Part shown: positions 1 through 40,672 of the stretch, piece after piece
How positions within the stretch are numbered: position 1 is the first letter of the stretch
Layout of the letters: each line of letters starts with the position of its first letter
NCBI GenBank assembly: GCA_947034895.1
Contig: OX344761.1
Location: 86,937,447-87,001,446 of the forward strand
Origin: Rhytidiadelphus loreus
Taxonomy: Eukaryota; Streptophyta; Bryopsida; Hypnales; Hylocomiaceae
DNA: 64,000 nucleotides
Direction: 5' to 3'
Notes under the pieces: model-generated
The model's database searches: none
What the model was told of the DNA's origin: nothing
The model's input: only the letters and a program-made list of their open reading frames with translations
Program-made: the position numbers and the translations under genes

Positions 1-1300
1 AGTCAAAAGTTATGGCCTAATAAGTTCCTTTTTTCCTTGGTTGGACAGTCCAAGAAGATCTGAAGAAATCACTTTTTTCATGAACTCAAATTTGAAATTG
101 GCTTTCTAGATTTATAAATACATAGAAAGCCATTAATCATTCCATTTTGATCAATGAGTCAAAAGTTTTGAGGAGTTTTAGTTTGCAGGCAATTATAGAA
201 TCTCTACTCCAAAATAAACTTTGAAGTCCTTAATCTTACTCAATTTTCAATATTCATTGAGAAAAATAAAATCACAGGATGGAGATTGTTTATTACAACA
301 TTGCAACCATTGGACTTGGCATTTTTGAATTCCATGACTACATTCTTAACAATTTTGTATTTCGAATCATCCTCTACTTCTTTCTACTTACTACTTTTTT
401 CTTATATGTTGTACAATTCTAAATGATGTGAAATTTTGTAATCATGTAGTCAACTTGTCTAAGAGAAAAAATTCCAAAAAAGCACAACCATTTGGAACAA
501 TTTGAAATAGAAAAATGAGCTTCTAAAGCGCAATTGCCTGTTTTTTGTAGGGCCCCTAAAAATGATTTCAATGAATTTGAATGTATATCTTGCAATCCAT
601 GCAATAGAAGCTTTTGAATTTTTTCTACATATTCTTCAGTTAGTGTATGATAAGATCCTACAATTACTGGTATCCAACAATGTTTTTTTTCTTCCTAAAA
701 GTTGTTACTTGTACTAGAAATGGTAGTTTTGGAACGTTTTTGGTGAAAACATAGTGAAGGAACTTAAAGGGTTAAACATGAAAGGACTTACGAAGCTCAA
801 CACTCTTTTTTAGGTATGTTGGGAGGAAGTTGCCCTTTTCCATGAAACAAATAATGCAAATTGCGAACAAAGACACATTGGTAAAGAGGGGAAAGTTAAA
901 TTCCTTGAAACAATTTTAAGTAAAATTTTGTAGGACACTACTTTCTTTTTAAAGGATATTGAAAATCGACTACTTGATGAAAGTGTCATTTTGTCATAGG
1001 GGAGTTTGACTTTTCAATCTCTCCTCCAATGGTCCCAATGTGCTTTTCATATTTTCCTCAAGTTGTAGAAAGCACTATTAACTGTCATAAAAATTCAAAT
1101 TTAAAAAATATCGATGCTTAAAAAATAAAAAATATATATTGATTCATTCATTAAGATTGCATCAATATGCTTCATATTCACTTTGAATAATGTTGACTAC
1201 TTGTGCATTTTTAATAGCTAGCAGTAAATAAACAATCAAATCTTGCCAATACATTTGCACATCCGTGAATAGTGACCATCCCGGAAGGACCTCGCTGAAG
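1..1300. other. AT-rich intergenic DNA, no gene seen
   Basis: No coding exon, RNA gene or complete transposon is recognisable. The ORFs present are short and of low complexity. A 9-bp inverted pair (GGCTTTCTA / TAGAAAGCC, about 102-133) is the only local structure noticed. Sensitivity to old transposon relics is low here without a repeat library. Confidence 0.5.
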
Positions 1301-1303
1301 GGC

Positions 1304-1527
1304 TGGGGTGATTTGACCTCCTCACTTGTCCCTGAAGAAAAAATCTGAAATTTTTTATTTCCCATGCATGATAAAATTTGCAATTTTTGAATTCGTATTT
1401 GCAATCAGAGGTTCCAAATTAGCTAGGAGAGATGTAGAGCATACATTTTCTGGGCACAAAATAGGGGGTCTTTTTTTTACTTGTACCCCTGGACTCACTT
1501 GCGGGGACGAGAGGGTCAGTTCACCCC
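1304..1527 (-). mobile_element. MITE-like element, family member of 54011-54229
   Basis: About 220 bp with imperfect terminal inverted repeats: the left end reads GGGGTGATTTGACCTCCTCA and the right end is the reverse complement of GAGAGGGTCAGTTCACCCC. The reverse complement aligns along its whole length with 54011-54229, sharing a CAAGTAAAAAAAA tract, CTCTGATTGCAAA and an AAATAAA block. It has no coding capacity. It lies about 130 bp upstream of the point where homology between receptor-kinase copies 1 and 2 begins. No clean target-site duplication was identified. Confidence 0.65.
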
Positions 1528-1678
1528 GCACCGCTGTGAAGGGACAACTATATTGAGCTCCTGCCCACACCTGCGTCACACCTGCGTCGCACCTGTGCCG
1601 GGGTGGCATTACCCCCAACTTTACCCCCAGCATAAAGCCTCCAAAGTTCCCAGTGGTCGTTGCAAGGCGCGCGTGATC

Positions 1679-15717
<14,039 letters not shown>

Positions 15718-16096
15718 GATGACTTAAGATGTGTCAAACTAAGTACAACTTACATGTAATCGCCATTGAATAAGGATTTTGATCATTTTTGTATTGACAA
15801 TTGGCCAACTATATTGTTGTACCTTTTAGTTTCGATATCCTTTTGATAAGTCACACTTGGTGGTCAAATACACGATGATTTAGTTTTGAATCATGTGAAA
15901 TCGGCAAATGATAGTTGGCAATAAACCAATGATGATGAGTAAAGTGACAATTTATTATAGTCCAGTATACATATTCATATTTGAGATGTCATAAGAAAAT
16001 CATTTGAAATATTGTCTTGAAGTTGGTTTGAATTGAAGACAAATATTTCAAGTAGCCCTTACATATTTCAAATTCTTTCTTGAATTCCTAGCATTC

Positions 16097-16484
16097 TTAA
16101 ACATTATTTCACCAAAAGAATGAGTTTGAAACCATCTTCAATGTTCAAAAGTGAATATATTAAGAAGCCATATTTGCACAAATGTGGAGGACATAAAATA
16201 ATGTATTTTTAGATGCCTTTGGTAGGAATTTTCCCACCTATTGTGGAAATAAACTCCAAAAATTTCAGCTTTTAATCATTAATTTTAGGTATTCTTAAAC
16301 AGGGTTGTCATACCGGACGGGTCGGAGTGATCGGACCGGACAGATGGACGGTCCGGATGCTTCAGACATCTTTCATTTTTGAAATTTTCCAACACTGAAA
16401 TCAGGGCGCGGACGTTTCCGTCAGGGCGGGGATGTCTTAGACAAGGCGGGGACGCAGCAGTTTAATCCGAATTTTTGTAGAATT
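16097..16484. repeat. Repeat relic and GC-rich segment downstream of copy 1
   Basis: About 16200-16310 (AAAATTTCAGCTTTTAATC then ATTAATTTTAGGTATTCT) is homologous to 54540-54640 and, inverted, to about 38740-38850, so it belongs to a dispersed repeat family. It is followed by a GC-richer block (16310-16455) with repeated GGACGG/GGGGACG words whose origin is not recognised. CAGGGTTGTCAT at about 16303 resembles a hAT-type terminus, but no partner end was found. Confidence 0.45.
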
Positions 16485-17475
16485 TTTGTACTTCATTTAC
16501 GAATTCTTGCTTTCATAGGAAGAAAAACATTCTCTGCTGCCATCTTTGATGCCCTACCTAAGGCTGAAAGTGTTATTTTAACACGATTTTTTTTTCATAA
16601 GATGATCTCTTTGCTAATAATATATTGTACCATATTTCAAGGCCAGAAGATTTACACATAAAAAGATATTCACAATCTACCAACATGTGTACTTGTGTAG
16701 TTCAAAGAAACAATTTCAATGCTACCAACTCCCAAAAATTGATAAATTAGAATTTGGCCATGAAATTTGTGGCATGAGATCATGTCTCTATTGATAACAT
16801 TTGTGTCAAATTTCAAGTTCAAAGGATTTTTCCATAAAAAGATATTCAAAATCTACCAACGGACAAATGTATTTGAGACTTGAGAGAAACAACTTCAATG
16901 GTGCCCACTTTGACACCTTCCGAGGGACACAATTTTTTTTTTTATATCATGAAATTTTTGTCATGAGATCACCTCTATGTTGATAATATGCGTGCAGAAC
17001 TTCAAGTTCTAAAGATTTTTCTAGAAAAAGATATTTGAAATCTACCAACATGTGTGGGTGTGAAATAATTTCTAGGAACTACCTCTATTGGTAGATTTCC
17101 AGTATCTTTTTATAGGCAAATACTTTGAGCTTCAAATTTGACCTACATGTTATCAACATAGACATGATTTCATGCCAAAAAATTCATGGCCGAATTTTGA
17201 TTTCTCAATTTCTGGGAGTTGGTACTTGGTAGCATTGAAATTGTTTCTCTGAACCACACAAGTACACATGTTGGTAGATTGTGAATATCTTTTTATGTGT
17301 AAATCTTCTGGCCTTGAAATTTGGCACACATTTTATTAGCAAAGAGATAATTTTTTGAAAAAAATTTCATGGTTAAATAACAATTTTTCAGCCCTTGGGA
17401 AGGCGTCAAAGATGATAGTAGTGAATGTTTTTTTCTATGTGAATGCAAGGATAGTAATAAATTAAGTACACCTTA
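16485..17475. mobile_element. Foldback (long inverted repeat) element
   Basis: The left arm (GTACTTCATTTACGAATTCT, then CTGCTGCCATCTTTGATGCC) is mirrored by the right arm (GGCGTCAAAGATGATAGTAG, ending AAGTACACCTTAC). The interior is built of repeated blocks of roughly 130-190 bp in alternating orientation, each with TAGATTTCNAATATCTTTTT and AACTTCAAGTTC-like words. It is the same family as 49931-50939. It has no coding ORF. The ends are diverged, so boundaries are approximate. Confidence 0.65.
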
Positions 17476-17766
17476 CTTACAACATTCAAACTATTCAATA
17501 TAACTACACTCATGAATGTCATCTACATGCATGATAAATGCGATAATTTTACAAATACAATTGAAAACTTTATTATTTCAGATAACCAAAACCATTTTTA
17601 TATTTCAAGCATTGTTCAGTACAATAACAAGTTCACAACACAATGAATATACTACTCTCAAGATACGCCTCCTCTTCTACTGGTTATCTAAGACTCTCCT
17701 TCTTGTTCTTGTAGATCTTCATTACTTCATGTTTCAATTGGTGCAACTGTCTTGAATTCATGATGA
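17476..17766. other. Short non-coding stretch
   Basis: Nothing recognisable between the foldback element and the broken ORF that follows. Confidence 0.4.
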
Positions 17767-18480
17767 ATGAAGGTCTACAGAATACAGATGCTGTCAGGTG
17801 CCCCTCAATTGTTGAAATGGCTTGATCTGCGAACTTCTTGTGTACCCAGATCCAGTAATGCAGCATCTCGAATGACCACATCATCATCTACTGGTGCTTC
17901 ATCACAATCAGGGTCGTCTTCATCATCATCAACTTCACTGGTTCCACATTCATCTTCTCCATCATCACCATTTGTGGTCCACTGGTTTTCCACTTCCGAG
18001 TTCTCATTTCAAAGCTCTACAACTATTTGACCATGGCTACGACTGCGTTTAAACCTCTTGTGCCGTTAAGCTCTAGGGTCCTCCATGTCAGAATTTACAA
18101 TGGGACCTCCTTGTACTCGAGGAACGACATATGCTGGAGTGGACAAAGTTGGTCGTGGGACATACGTATTCAAAAATGGCTCTATCACCACATTCGGGTC
18201 TAGGACCCCAATTCCTAAGAGAGGGCGTTTAGGGGGCCTCAATGACGACGTTTCGTTATTGTTTTGTCCACCTCTAATATCGCGGCCTCCAATCGTTGCA
18301 TGACCTCTTGCTCTTCCACGAACGAAAGTCCTTCCACGTCCTTGTTGATATTCACCCATAGTGTGGTGAATTGCGGGTTGAGGGGTGGTACGGTGTCTAC
18401 CACCCATTGTAACATTTAAAATGCTTTGAGGCGTCATTGTAACATTTCCCACTGAGCCTAGCACTTCTTCGGAAGGTCAA
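17767..18480 (-). pseudogene. Broken ORF of unknown origin, possibly transposon-derived
   Basis: One minus-strand frame is open from about 18478 to 18069, meets a TAA stop, then a second stop, and continues in the same frame to about 17805. The first part encodes an Arg/Gly-rich segment (GRGRTFVRGRARGH) in a Pro-rich context. The second encodes a very acidic stretch (EDECGTSEVDDDEDDPDCDE). The sequence is more GC-rich than its surroundings. No start or splice structure is clear and I do not recognise the family. An acidic tail after a basic region occurs in some plant transposases, but that link is only a guess. Confidence 0.35.
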
Positions 18481-20500
18481 CGAGTGTGGATGCTTATTTA
18501 CTCACCCTCAGTAAATTGGCGAACACAACCAGGTTCTAGTCCTATGATAGTTTCCTACTCTAATGGGTGTCTAAGCGTCAATCCATTGTGCCTTCCAAGC
18601 AATGGATCTTTTTTGCTAATTTCTTAATCGTGACTCTCTAATTGTGGTTCTAAATGACTTCTAAGTTGGCTATCTTGCTCGGTTATGTTTTGTGTTTCCT
18701 ATTCTTAAAGTCTACTCTATTGTTCTAAGGTAGAAGATCATCTCATGCCATTTCTAAAAACCTAAGGCCCGTGCGAATTGGACTCTCTAATGGCCTGCTA
18801 TGGCCGGATGAAGTATTGGCCACTTGGCTATCTAACTTCATCCATGGTTTTCTATAGGCCTCTAATTCCAATTAAGGGCAAAATTTGACCTACGGGCCTG
18901 ACTCTATGGGTCCTAACTAAATCCTAAGTGTCAACTTGGTTGGATGAAATATCCACGGTTTCATCCGTTATTGGTTCTAAACTTCATCCATTCGTATCGT
19001 GGTCGTCCTAACTCTGATTTGGGCGTGTCTTATGTTTTTGGAAACCTCTCACAGTCTACTCTAAGATTTCCTAATCATATCTGACCTGACTTGGACTCTA
19101 ATGGTATCTAGCTCTCGGCCTAGTTGAGATTTTTACCCCTAGTGGGCCAATGACACGGGGGGAGGTTAGGTTCTTACACTGGCATGGTGGCCCATGAGGA
19201 GGGCGGTCAATGCACCTTCTTCCACCATGGTAAGTGCGGTTGTAGGCCATGCATTGGTTGGCACCGTACGTATTCGTATATTCAAAAGACTAGCACTTCC
19301 TTCCCTACATGCCACTCCTTCTTTCTCTTTTTCCTCAACCCGCGTGCCCAATTGATGGGGTGTAGTGGGTTGGGCACCTACCTACTTAGAAGGTCAAACT
19401 ATGGCCTAACTACCACTTACGCGTCATCTTATTCTAATGTGGAAGGAATCTAGAAAGTCAAAATAGGGCCTAACTACCACTTACGCCCGTCTCACCCTAA
19501 TGGTGGAGTGGATTTTCCTTCTACCCTACCGATGGTGCCCCGTTCCTATCTAAGCTTCCTCCCCACTTCTCCTTATTGCATTTGGAGGTGTGTGTGTGTG
19601 GTGTTGGAGGGGAGAGTTGGTGAGGTGAGATGGAAACGTCTCTTGTCTTTTGATTGCACCTTTCTTAGCGTGGATGGTGGGTTTCCTCCCTTCCTAGTCT
19701 ATCTCTTGCTAGTTAGGCTCTACTCTTTCCTATCACTAACCTAGCCTCTATAAGTTCTATACTAACTTCCTTCCCTTGTTTTCTACACTATCTACTTTGA
19801 TAATCTCCCCCCCTAGTTTTCTAAAATCTCCCAAAAACTAATAACCCCCGATCCAAAACTGGACGAGCTGTCTGGACTGAGCCGCCGGACAAGCTACCAC
19901 GCTGGCTCTTGGGCGAGTTGCTTGGACTAAGCTGGGCGGGCTAACCTTGGAGCACTCTGACGTCCATTTTCTGGCCGATGAACAGATTCAGATCTTTGTT
20001 TTTGTCTTGTTCCTACTTGGATGAAAGTCATCCTAATTTTTGGTGATACTTTATCAAGTTGTTTTCCTATCCATTGGTTGGATTTGGTGTTACTAGAATA
20101 TATACATTTCTAAAATTACAAATGTGGAAGTATGTCAAGTGGTCAATTTGCATTGACTTTAGTTCAAAACTAGATGTGCAAAAATGAGGTCAAAGATGTA
20201 AAGCTCACAAAAATTTCAAAAAATCACCATATGAAGAGAACCTTATTTCAAATCCATTCCAACAAGTTTTACTCAAAAAATGATAACATTTTACTTGTAA
20301 TTGAATTTAGAAGGAATTCTGAAATTTTCTTTTCAAAATTTATAGAAAAAGATTGGTGATAGCATTAGTAGATCTAACCGTACAGATAGAATTTAAAAAT
20401 CTAAATCTACAGCTTTCATTTGTATTTTATATACCAATTCCAAAATATTCTTCCAAATTGTAGTTTATAATGGTTTTTCTCAAATCGTCAATTTTGGAGA
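18481..20500. other. Intergenic DNA, no recognisable gene
   Basis: Moderate GC content and a notable excess of CTAA-containing words between about 18480 and 19800. No ORF longer than 90 codons looks like a known protein. A GC-rich block at 19850-19960 repeats GGAC(G/A)AGCT and GCTGG(G)C words. It is possibly a decayed LTR-type repeat, but no matching partner is present in the window. Confidence 0.4.
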
Positions 20501-21983
20501 TGAATCCAGATGTTTAGGGGGGTAACCCTTGAACGTCGAAGGGGTGATGTTCATAATCATCCTTTTGTATTACCTTGTGAATCATTGGTCAAAGAAATAG
20601 CAAAAACACCTATTGGAAGTCAAAGTATTGTAGGAGATCTTTCCTTTCCAAACCCAATTCCAAGGATGAATAGTTGCACTTTTGTCCTACACTCCAAAGA
20701 TTCCTTGACATTCATAGGACGTTTGACATCTGTGTCCACATTCAAGGGTTAAAGAGAATCTAGTGCCATGAGTAGGTATCAACTTTAAAAATGGATCGAA
20801 TTTTGTGTGTTTCACAAACTTACGAAACTAGTACTTGGGTTGACTTTCTGTCAAGGGGACTAATGTTTTTACATGAAAAATCATCACGTGTACCACCCAC
20901 TCACCCAGCTAGTCGGGGAAGAAAGAGTGGCAGTTTTGGTTGCTTCTACGTTAGTCGGATAAGCCACAAGGCCCACAACTCTGGATACTTGGAACATACT
21001 GTGAAACAATTAGGTACTCCGTATTAAATCCATTTCTGAAACAATCAGCAAGTTGGTTTCCATGCATGTCCCCGGCCTCCCTCCCGAATACGCTTTGAGA
21101 AATTCCACACCTAGCTAGCTACTGGAATAGCTTCAGTGAGTTTCCCAGGCTTTGTGGGAGAGAGGGAGTAAAGGTCTCCTGGAATCACGACTCACGAGAA
21201 CCCACTTATTAATTAGTGGCATAGGGTACTAGCTAGATAGCCTCCCCCTGGAGTGTATTTTTACTGGACTTGTTCCTTTGACTTTTCCGTCACACTCCAA
21301 CCGAAATCAAAACTGAAAAAAACCCTCGGTACGTAAGGCCAAAACTCGAAAGATATACCGTGGTAACTTAGAAAACGGACCCATTCGAATGCATGACTTT
21401 CAGCTGTCATTGAGCACTTGCTTTCTAGTCTACTATAAGAATTGATTCTTCTCGAGTGCCCCTCAGCAGGCTTCCTACGTTCCTAAAATCTAAAATATGT
21501 GAGTTACCGAGAGTACGTACTTTCAAGATACCCCGCGTGGAGCTAAAGTCCACCAACGCGCCGGAATACTGTACTGACCTTACTTGTGAAGTCCTGTACT
21601 GTTGGTATGTCTAAGTATACTCCGTCCAACACTCATCTGTGAGCAACTTTTAGTTAGTTCGCTGTTTGCTAATAAAAGCTTGTGTGGTGATCAGTACGTT
21701 CCAGAGCAGCTAACTTAGCCTCAGTACTCAGTTTCTACTTGCCCGGGGAGTTTCATCTTCGTCGGTAGCATATGCATTTGAACGTACTGTACGTGAGGAC
21801 GAGAGACCGTCCGGTGGAGGTACAGGATCGATGAGTGCAGTTTCCATTTCTTGGCTTGATTATTGAGTACGTAGTAATTTCGATCACTAAGTCGTCAGTA
21901 TAGGACTAGATCGATATCAACCTCCCGCCCGTGCAAACGAGCCTCTCGTGGCCAGATTCGCAAGTTCTCGATCACTGGTGGAG
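20501..21983 (+). promoter_or_regulatory. Upstream region of receptor-kinase copy 2
   Basis: No gene is recognised. The last 150 bp (about 21830-21990) are homologous to the region before copy 3 (about 43750-43910), sharing GGCCRGATT and a long block ending GGTGGAGATGGAGAGTCG. This marks it as the ancestral 5' leader or promoter of the family. TATA-like words are CTATAAGA (about 21431) and CTAATAAAAG (about 21668); which is used cannot be told. Copy 1 lacks this region entirely. Confidence 0.45.
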
Positions 21984-35718
<13,735 letters not shown>

Positions 35719-36106
35719 GATGACTTAAGATGTGTCAAACTAAGTACAACCAACATGTAATGGCCATTGGATAAGGATTTTGATCATTTTTGTATTGACA
35801 ATTAGCCAACTATATTGTTGTAAGTAGCTTTTAGTTTCCGTGACCTTTTGCTAAGTCACACTTGGTGGTCAAATACATGATGATTTAGTTTTAAATCATG
35901 TGAAATCAGCAAATGATAATTGGCAATGAACCAATGATTATATATGAGTGAAGTGACAATTTATTATGTTCTAGTATACATATTCATATTTGAGATGTCA
36001 TAAGAAAATCATTTGAGATATTGTCTTGAAGTTGGTTTGAATTGGAGACAAATATTTCAAGCAGCCTTACTTATTTCAAATTCTTTCTTGAATTCCTAGC
36101 ATTCTA

Positions 36107-39100
36107 ACTTAGATATTATGAAATTTTTAAGGGCTAGAGTAATAGGATTTTGAAGTTTTCCATTATTTTGAAAACATTGTTGTTTTGGGTGTTAACAATC
36201 AACAATTAGGTATAAATTTTAGGAACCAAATGGCTATAATTCCACATAAATCAAAAGTTAATTTAATATTTGTTAGGTTGTTTAGTAATGTTAATTAGAT
36301 GTTCTCTAAGGTTTTGAGTACATAAAGCATCTTGTCTCTAAAAGTGTTGTCTAATATATTGTTTTTTTCAATGTATCATTGATTGCATTTGTCAATGTAC
36401 TAAGAATGAACAAATTAGAGGGTGGATGCTAATAGAACCTTATGTGATTCCTACTTCAAAATTCATAACTAATTTGAAGAAGGTCCAAAAAACATGAAAT
36501 GATTTGGACTAAATGCCAATTTTATTTTATCTTTCACTGAATTTTTACCAAAAAAGTATTTCAGGAAGTCAAATTCTTCAAAATTGCAAATCAAATAGTA
36601 AATGGCCACTTTATGAACTCCTACCTTAATTGTGATCCCTTTCCAAAATTGAGCCTTACATATTCTTACCTAAAATGTACAACCTCTATTCATGAGAACA
36701 TCGATGAATATAGATACACCTATTTTCAATATATTGAAAATTCACAAATTATTTACATGGTGTCTAAAAAGTGTATATGAAGAGATCTAGAATTGCATAT
36801 GATTTGGATTCAGACCCTACAAAAAATAGGTAATTTAATTATTGTAACAATATTCAATTCATTGTTCATTGGGATGCATTTTTGCATAGTTATCTTCTTT
36901 ATAGCCCTTGCTAGCCAAAGAAAGAAATTCACACTAGAATTTAGGGAATATAATTTTTATATCAGTTGGTACTTGGTACCTAGGAGTAGAAGTTAAGCCC
37001 CAAAGCAGGTTGTTTGGTAGTAGAAAATCCCTCAAAAACTTAAAATGAAATTTCTTAAAATTTATTTTCATAGATTATATATATATATTTGTCTACATAA
37101 TTTCTTTTGATTCATTTCATCATGATTAGTGATGTAAAATATATCGAGCTTCTTGTTTTGCAGGCAATCATGGCATCTTTTTGGAAAAAGTGACTTATTC
37201 TATTCATTTTTTAACTCAATTTTCACAATTTAAAAAAAAAAAGTTCTACAAGGTTCAATTTTGATTGCTAGAACAATCTTACTAGTCGAATTAGTATATA
37301 TCATTTCGAATTAATGATCTATTTTTTCCTATCATCTTGTCCCTACTTCTACTTAATAACTTTTTAAAGAATGAAATCAAGTGTGTGATTAAAGAAAAAA
37401 CTCTCTAGATTTTCAACACAATTTTCCAACAAATAGAAAAATTAATCCAAAATCTTTAGTGCATAAGTTTTATATTAAGAAGATTCAAAGTCTTACATTC
37501 TAGTCACACAAGGTGCAAAAAAACCCCTCTCTTTCATTCAAAATACAAATATCTCACCATCTATGTAATCAAAGTTCTTGAAAAAATTTCCATACATTTT
37601 AAAACTAGTCTAGTACAAGATCTTTTGGTTAGATATTAAAAAAAACAAGTTTTGAAGTTTTTCTACTCTTTGCAATAGTAAAAGCAATTTTGAGTGATTT
37701 TTGATGAAAAAAGTGCTTGGGACATTAGGAGATAGTAATAAAATGAGAGTTTTGAAATCTAGAATCTTTACGGTAAATTGGTTTTGACAAACTAAAATTG
37801 GTTGTATGGATTATTTGCAATTGAAAGGGACATGTGAATTATTTTTATTTTCATTGTGCTCATGTGAATTGAAAGGTACATGTGAATTGTTTTTATTTTC
37901 GAAAGTCAATTTTGCTAATTTGACACACTTTTAAATTAATCCCTAAATGTCCAAGCCTTTTCAAGGGTGTTTTGACTATGAAAAAAGAGCATAGGGTTAT
38001 AGTTATCCCCATTGAAGCAAATTGGTTCTTTTTCAAAATCCAACCATATGGATGTTTAAAGAGCTTGCTAATTAATATGCACACCAATTTTGAGTGCAAA
38101 ATTACATAAGAGTTATGAGATTAAAACAAGAAAAATGTATATTTTTTATTTTTAGTATATTGCCGCTCTTTGCAATGTTTCAAAAATTTGCACATAAAAG
38201 TTTTTTGGAATTGGAGGTGACATGAACAACTAAAAATTGTGTTAGCACACTAAAATGCACTCTCAAAAAACTTAATATCACTTGAAAACCTATTAAACTC
38301 ATTACACAATCCACCTTGCAATTGTTGAGATGCAATTTCTTTTATAATTATAAATCACAAATAATTCCAAATCAACACTTGCTTGTTTAAATTTTCAATG
38401 GTGAAAATCATGAAAACACTTTATTCTTTCCATTGGAACCATTTTCAAAGCAAATGGATAAGTACAAGTTTTTAGATCACAAATCAAATGAAATTGCTCA
38501 AAGTTGGAAAATGAAGTAAAATTAGTAAGCTTTATCCTTTCACTAATGGACATATATAGCTTTGGAGACCTCTCAACAATCAAATATGTACCTTTTCTAG
38601 TGAAAAATGAAAGTTTTCAATAGTTAATCCTAAAAACTACCCCCAAATTTTTTTTAAACAGTTAAATGAATTTAATTGCCCATTGCAAAATGAGCCTGGA
38701 ATTTCAGATTGATCATATATGGTCTCTCAAGCAATTAGGGGTTTAGGGATTTTAGTACTAGGAAGTACCCAAAATTAATGATTTAGAGCTAAAATTTTGT
38801 GGTCTATTTACACAATAGGGAGGCATGTTCCTACCGATGGCATCTAAAAAAAGTTTTTGTTGGGTCCCCTACATTGTTGCAAATAGGGCTTCCTAGTATG
38901 TACACTTCTAAACATTGAAGAAGATTTCAAGATCATTCTTTTGGTGAACTCCCATTATCATCAAATCCTCAAAAATTGTCAATTTTTATAAATTCTTTCC
39001 CCTATTTTTTACAAATTAAATCATCAAAGTTCCTATTTTTTTGAGATTTTGCTCTTTTCTAATTCTACTTAGAACATGTTTCTATGTTTTCCCTTCCCAA

Positions 39101-39839
39101 GGTACCTTTTTTTTAAAGGTGTATACACTGGTCACATTTTTAAAATTAAATTTTTTTTTCTAATTTTCTAATACTTCTAAAGAAATTGCCAAAATGTTGC
39201 AATAAGAAGCCATTTTTTCGAGGAACAACTTTACATGTTATATTTCCCATATATGTGCATCTAAAGGTTATTTTATGAAGGGATATTATTTTATTTCCCC
39301 CCAATTTATGGTACCATGTTGTTACCTAATTTTCTAAGATATGGTAATTTAGATGGAGGTATTGATGTTGTTTTTTTAAATTTATTCCTTATTTTTTTTT
39401 CATGTAGCTTTTTTGGTTTAAATGTTTAAGTCTTCACTTTATAATTGCTAGGTTTAGGAATTTAACAACAAATTATGAAAAAACAAACATATAAGCAACA
39501 AGCCAAACTCTTGCCAACACTATCAATGCATTTATGGAGAAGTATAGGCAAACTTTGCTAGTGTACTAACAAATAATCATTTTAGATGTGGGTAACATAT
39601 TTAGCAAGACAACAATATTGCATTGTTACAATTACATTCATCCTACCTCCCTAAAACCAACCATTGCAAGTTTGACTATGCACCCAAAAGAGGCAGTCAC
39701 ACATCCGGTTTGCCATTAGTTGCCCCCCTTCACCCAAAAATGAATAGGCCGTTGATTTTTTTTTAATTGCTTCTCCCTCCAGAATGCCATTGATTTCTCA
39801 AAATTTCTTAAGCCATTGATCTTTGAAACTAAATCTAAG
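36107..39839. repeat. AT-rich repeat relics, no gene
   Basis: About 36330-36540 is homologous to about 54900-55110 (shared TTTTTCAATGTATCA, GAACCTT and AATGATTTGGACTAAATGC-like words). About 37200-37720, reverse-complemented, resembles intron 14 of both receptor genes (10560-11100) and 52900-53500. A TTAATCCCTAAATGTCCA terminus starts at 37936. About 38740-38850 is an inverted copy of the 16200-16310 repeat. Short local direct repeats occur at 37790-37890 (CATGTGAATT units). No intact ORF or gene remnant was recognised. Confidence 0.5.
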
Positions 39840-40000
39840 CCATCTGTCCAAATACAAATATGGATACAGATACTTAATATTGGAATATTGTACAATACGG
39901 ATATGATATACGATATACAAATATGGGATACAAGATTTTCATTGTCCCATATTGTTTGTCATGTTAACTTCATTCAAAAAATTACAAGTAGGAGGAGGGG
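39840..40000 (+). repeat. ATACGGATATG-type repeat, copy A
   Basis: A block rich in GATAC/GATAT words (AATACGGATATGATATACG), ending CCCATATTGTTTGTCATGTTAAC and followed by a G-rich tract. An opposed copy is at about 42900-43170, where CCCATATCGTTTGTTGTACA and GGATATGAATATCAG occur. Probably a MITE or simple-repeat-containing transposon relic. Confidence 0.45.
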
Positions 40001-40088
40001 GGAATGAAAAATTAAGAAATTAATTTTAATTAAATTAATTTTTTAAACCCGGGGTGGGGGATCTAGAGGGGAGTTTAAAATTAATTAA

Positions 40089-40147
40089 TTTTGAGTGCAT
40101 AGTGACAAGAGTGTCACTATGCACTCAAAAGTGGCTGTAACAGCCAC
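40089..40147. other. Two adjacent perfect hairpins
   Basis: TTTTGAGTGCATAGTGACA (40089-40107) pairs perfectly with its reverse complement at 40112-40130 across a 4-nt AGAG loop. It is followed directly by GTGGCTG-TAA-CAGCCAC (40131-40147). There is no adjacent T-run or ORF to suggest a terminator or small-RNA gene. It could be the centre of a short inverted-repeat transposon. Confidence 0.6.
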
Positions 40148-40433
40148 AATACAACAATGAGAGTTTAGAATTTAGTAAAACCATTGTATATTGCTCAAAA
40201 TGAAATCCTAAATGTTAAAATGACTTCATTACTTTGCAACACAACAATAGTATGGTTGATAAAAATAATTGAATAGAAGTACAACAAAAACAAACACCCA
40301 CATTAATTTTGCAAATTGGAGCCAAAAAAAAAAAAGTTTATGGCTAACAAAACCAAAATATTGTACAAAAAAAAATATTCCACATATACTTGGAGACCGC
40401 ATTACAATGCCATTACCTAGCATGTCCCCCCCA

Positions 40434-40672
40434 CATTAGAAAAAGAATGGGGCCTCAAGAGGGCTGTTGGATCTTAATTAGCAATTAGACACAGTTGAAT
40501 ATATATTTTTTAAATATATTAATTTAACAAAAATCATAGGTTGATGAAGCACCTTAGGTGCGTCATCAGATTTTTATTTTTTATTTATTTATTTTTATTA
40601 TTTTTATTTAGCCATGTCTAATTGTTGATCTAGAATCTTGCAACCTCTTGAGGCCCCATTCTTTTTCTAATG
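40434..40672. mobile_element. 239-bp MITE with perfect terminal inverted repeats
   Basis: The 29-bp left arm (CATTAGAAAAAGAATGGGGC then CTCAAGAGG) is an exact inverted match of the right arm 40644-40672. A second inverted pair lies inside (AGACA near 40488 with TGTCT near 40616), and a central palindrome ACCTTAGGTGC near 40550. The interior is AT-rich and non-coding. No certain target-site duplication was seen, so the superfamily is not assigned. The identity of the arms suggests recent activity. Confidence 0.75.

Noticed and set aside
16301..16320. hAT transposon terminus (CAGGGTTGTCAT)
   Set aside because: No inverted partner or 8-bp duplication was found, so it is only mentioned.
36793..36996. 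67-codon hydrophobic plus-strand ORF
   Set aside because: No splice or homology support; it lies in repeat-derived AT-rich DNA.
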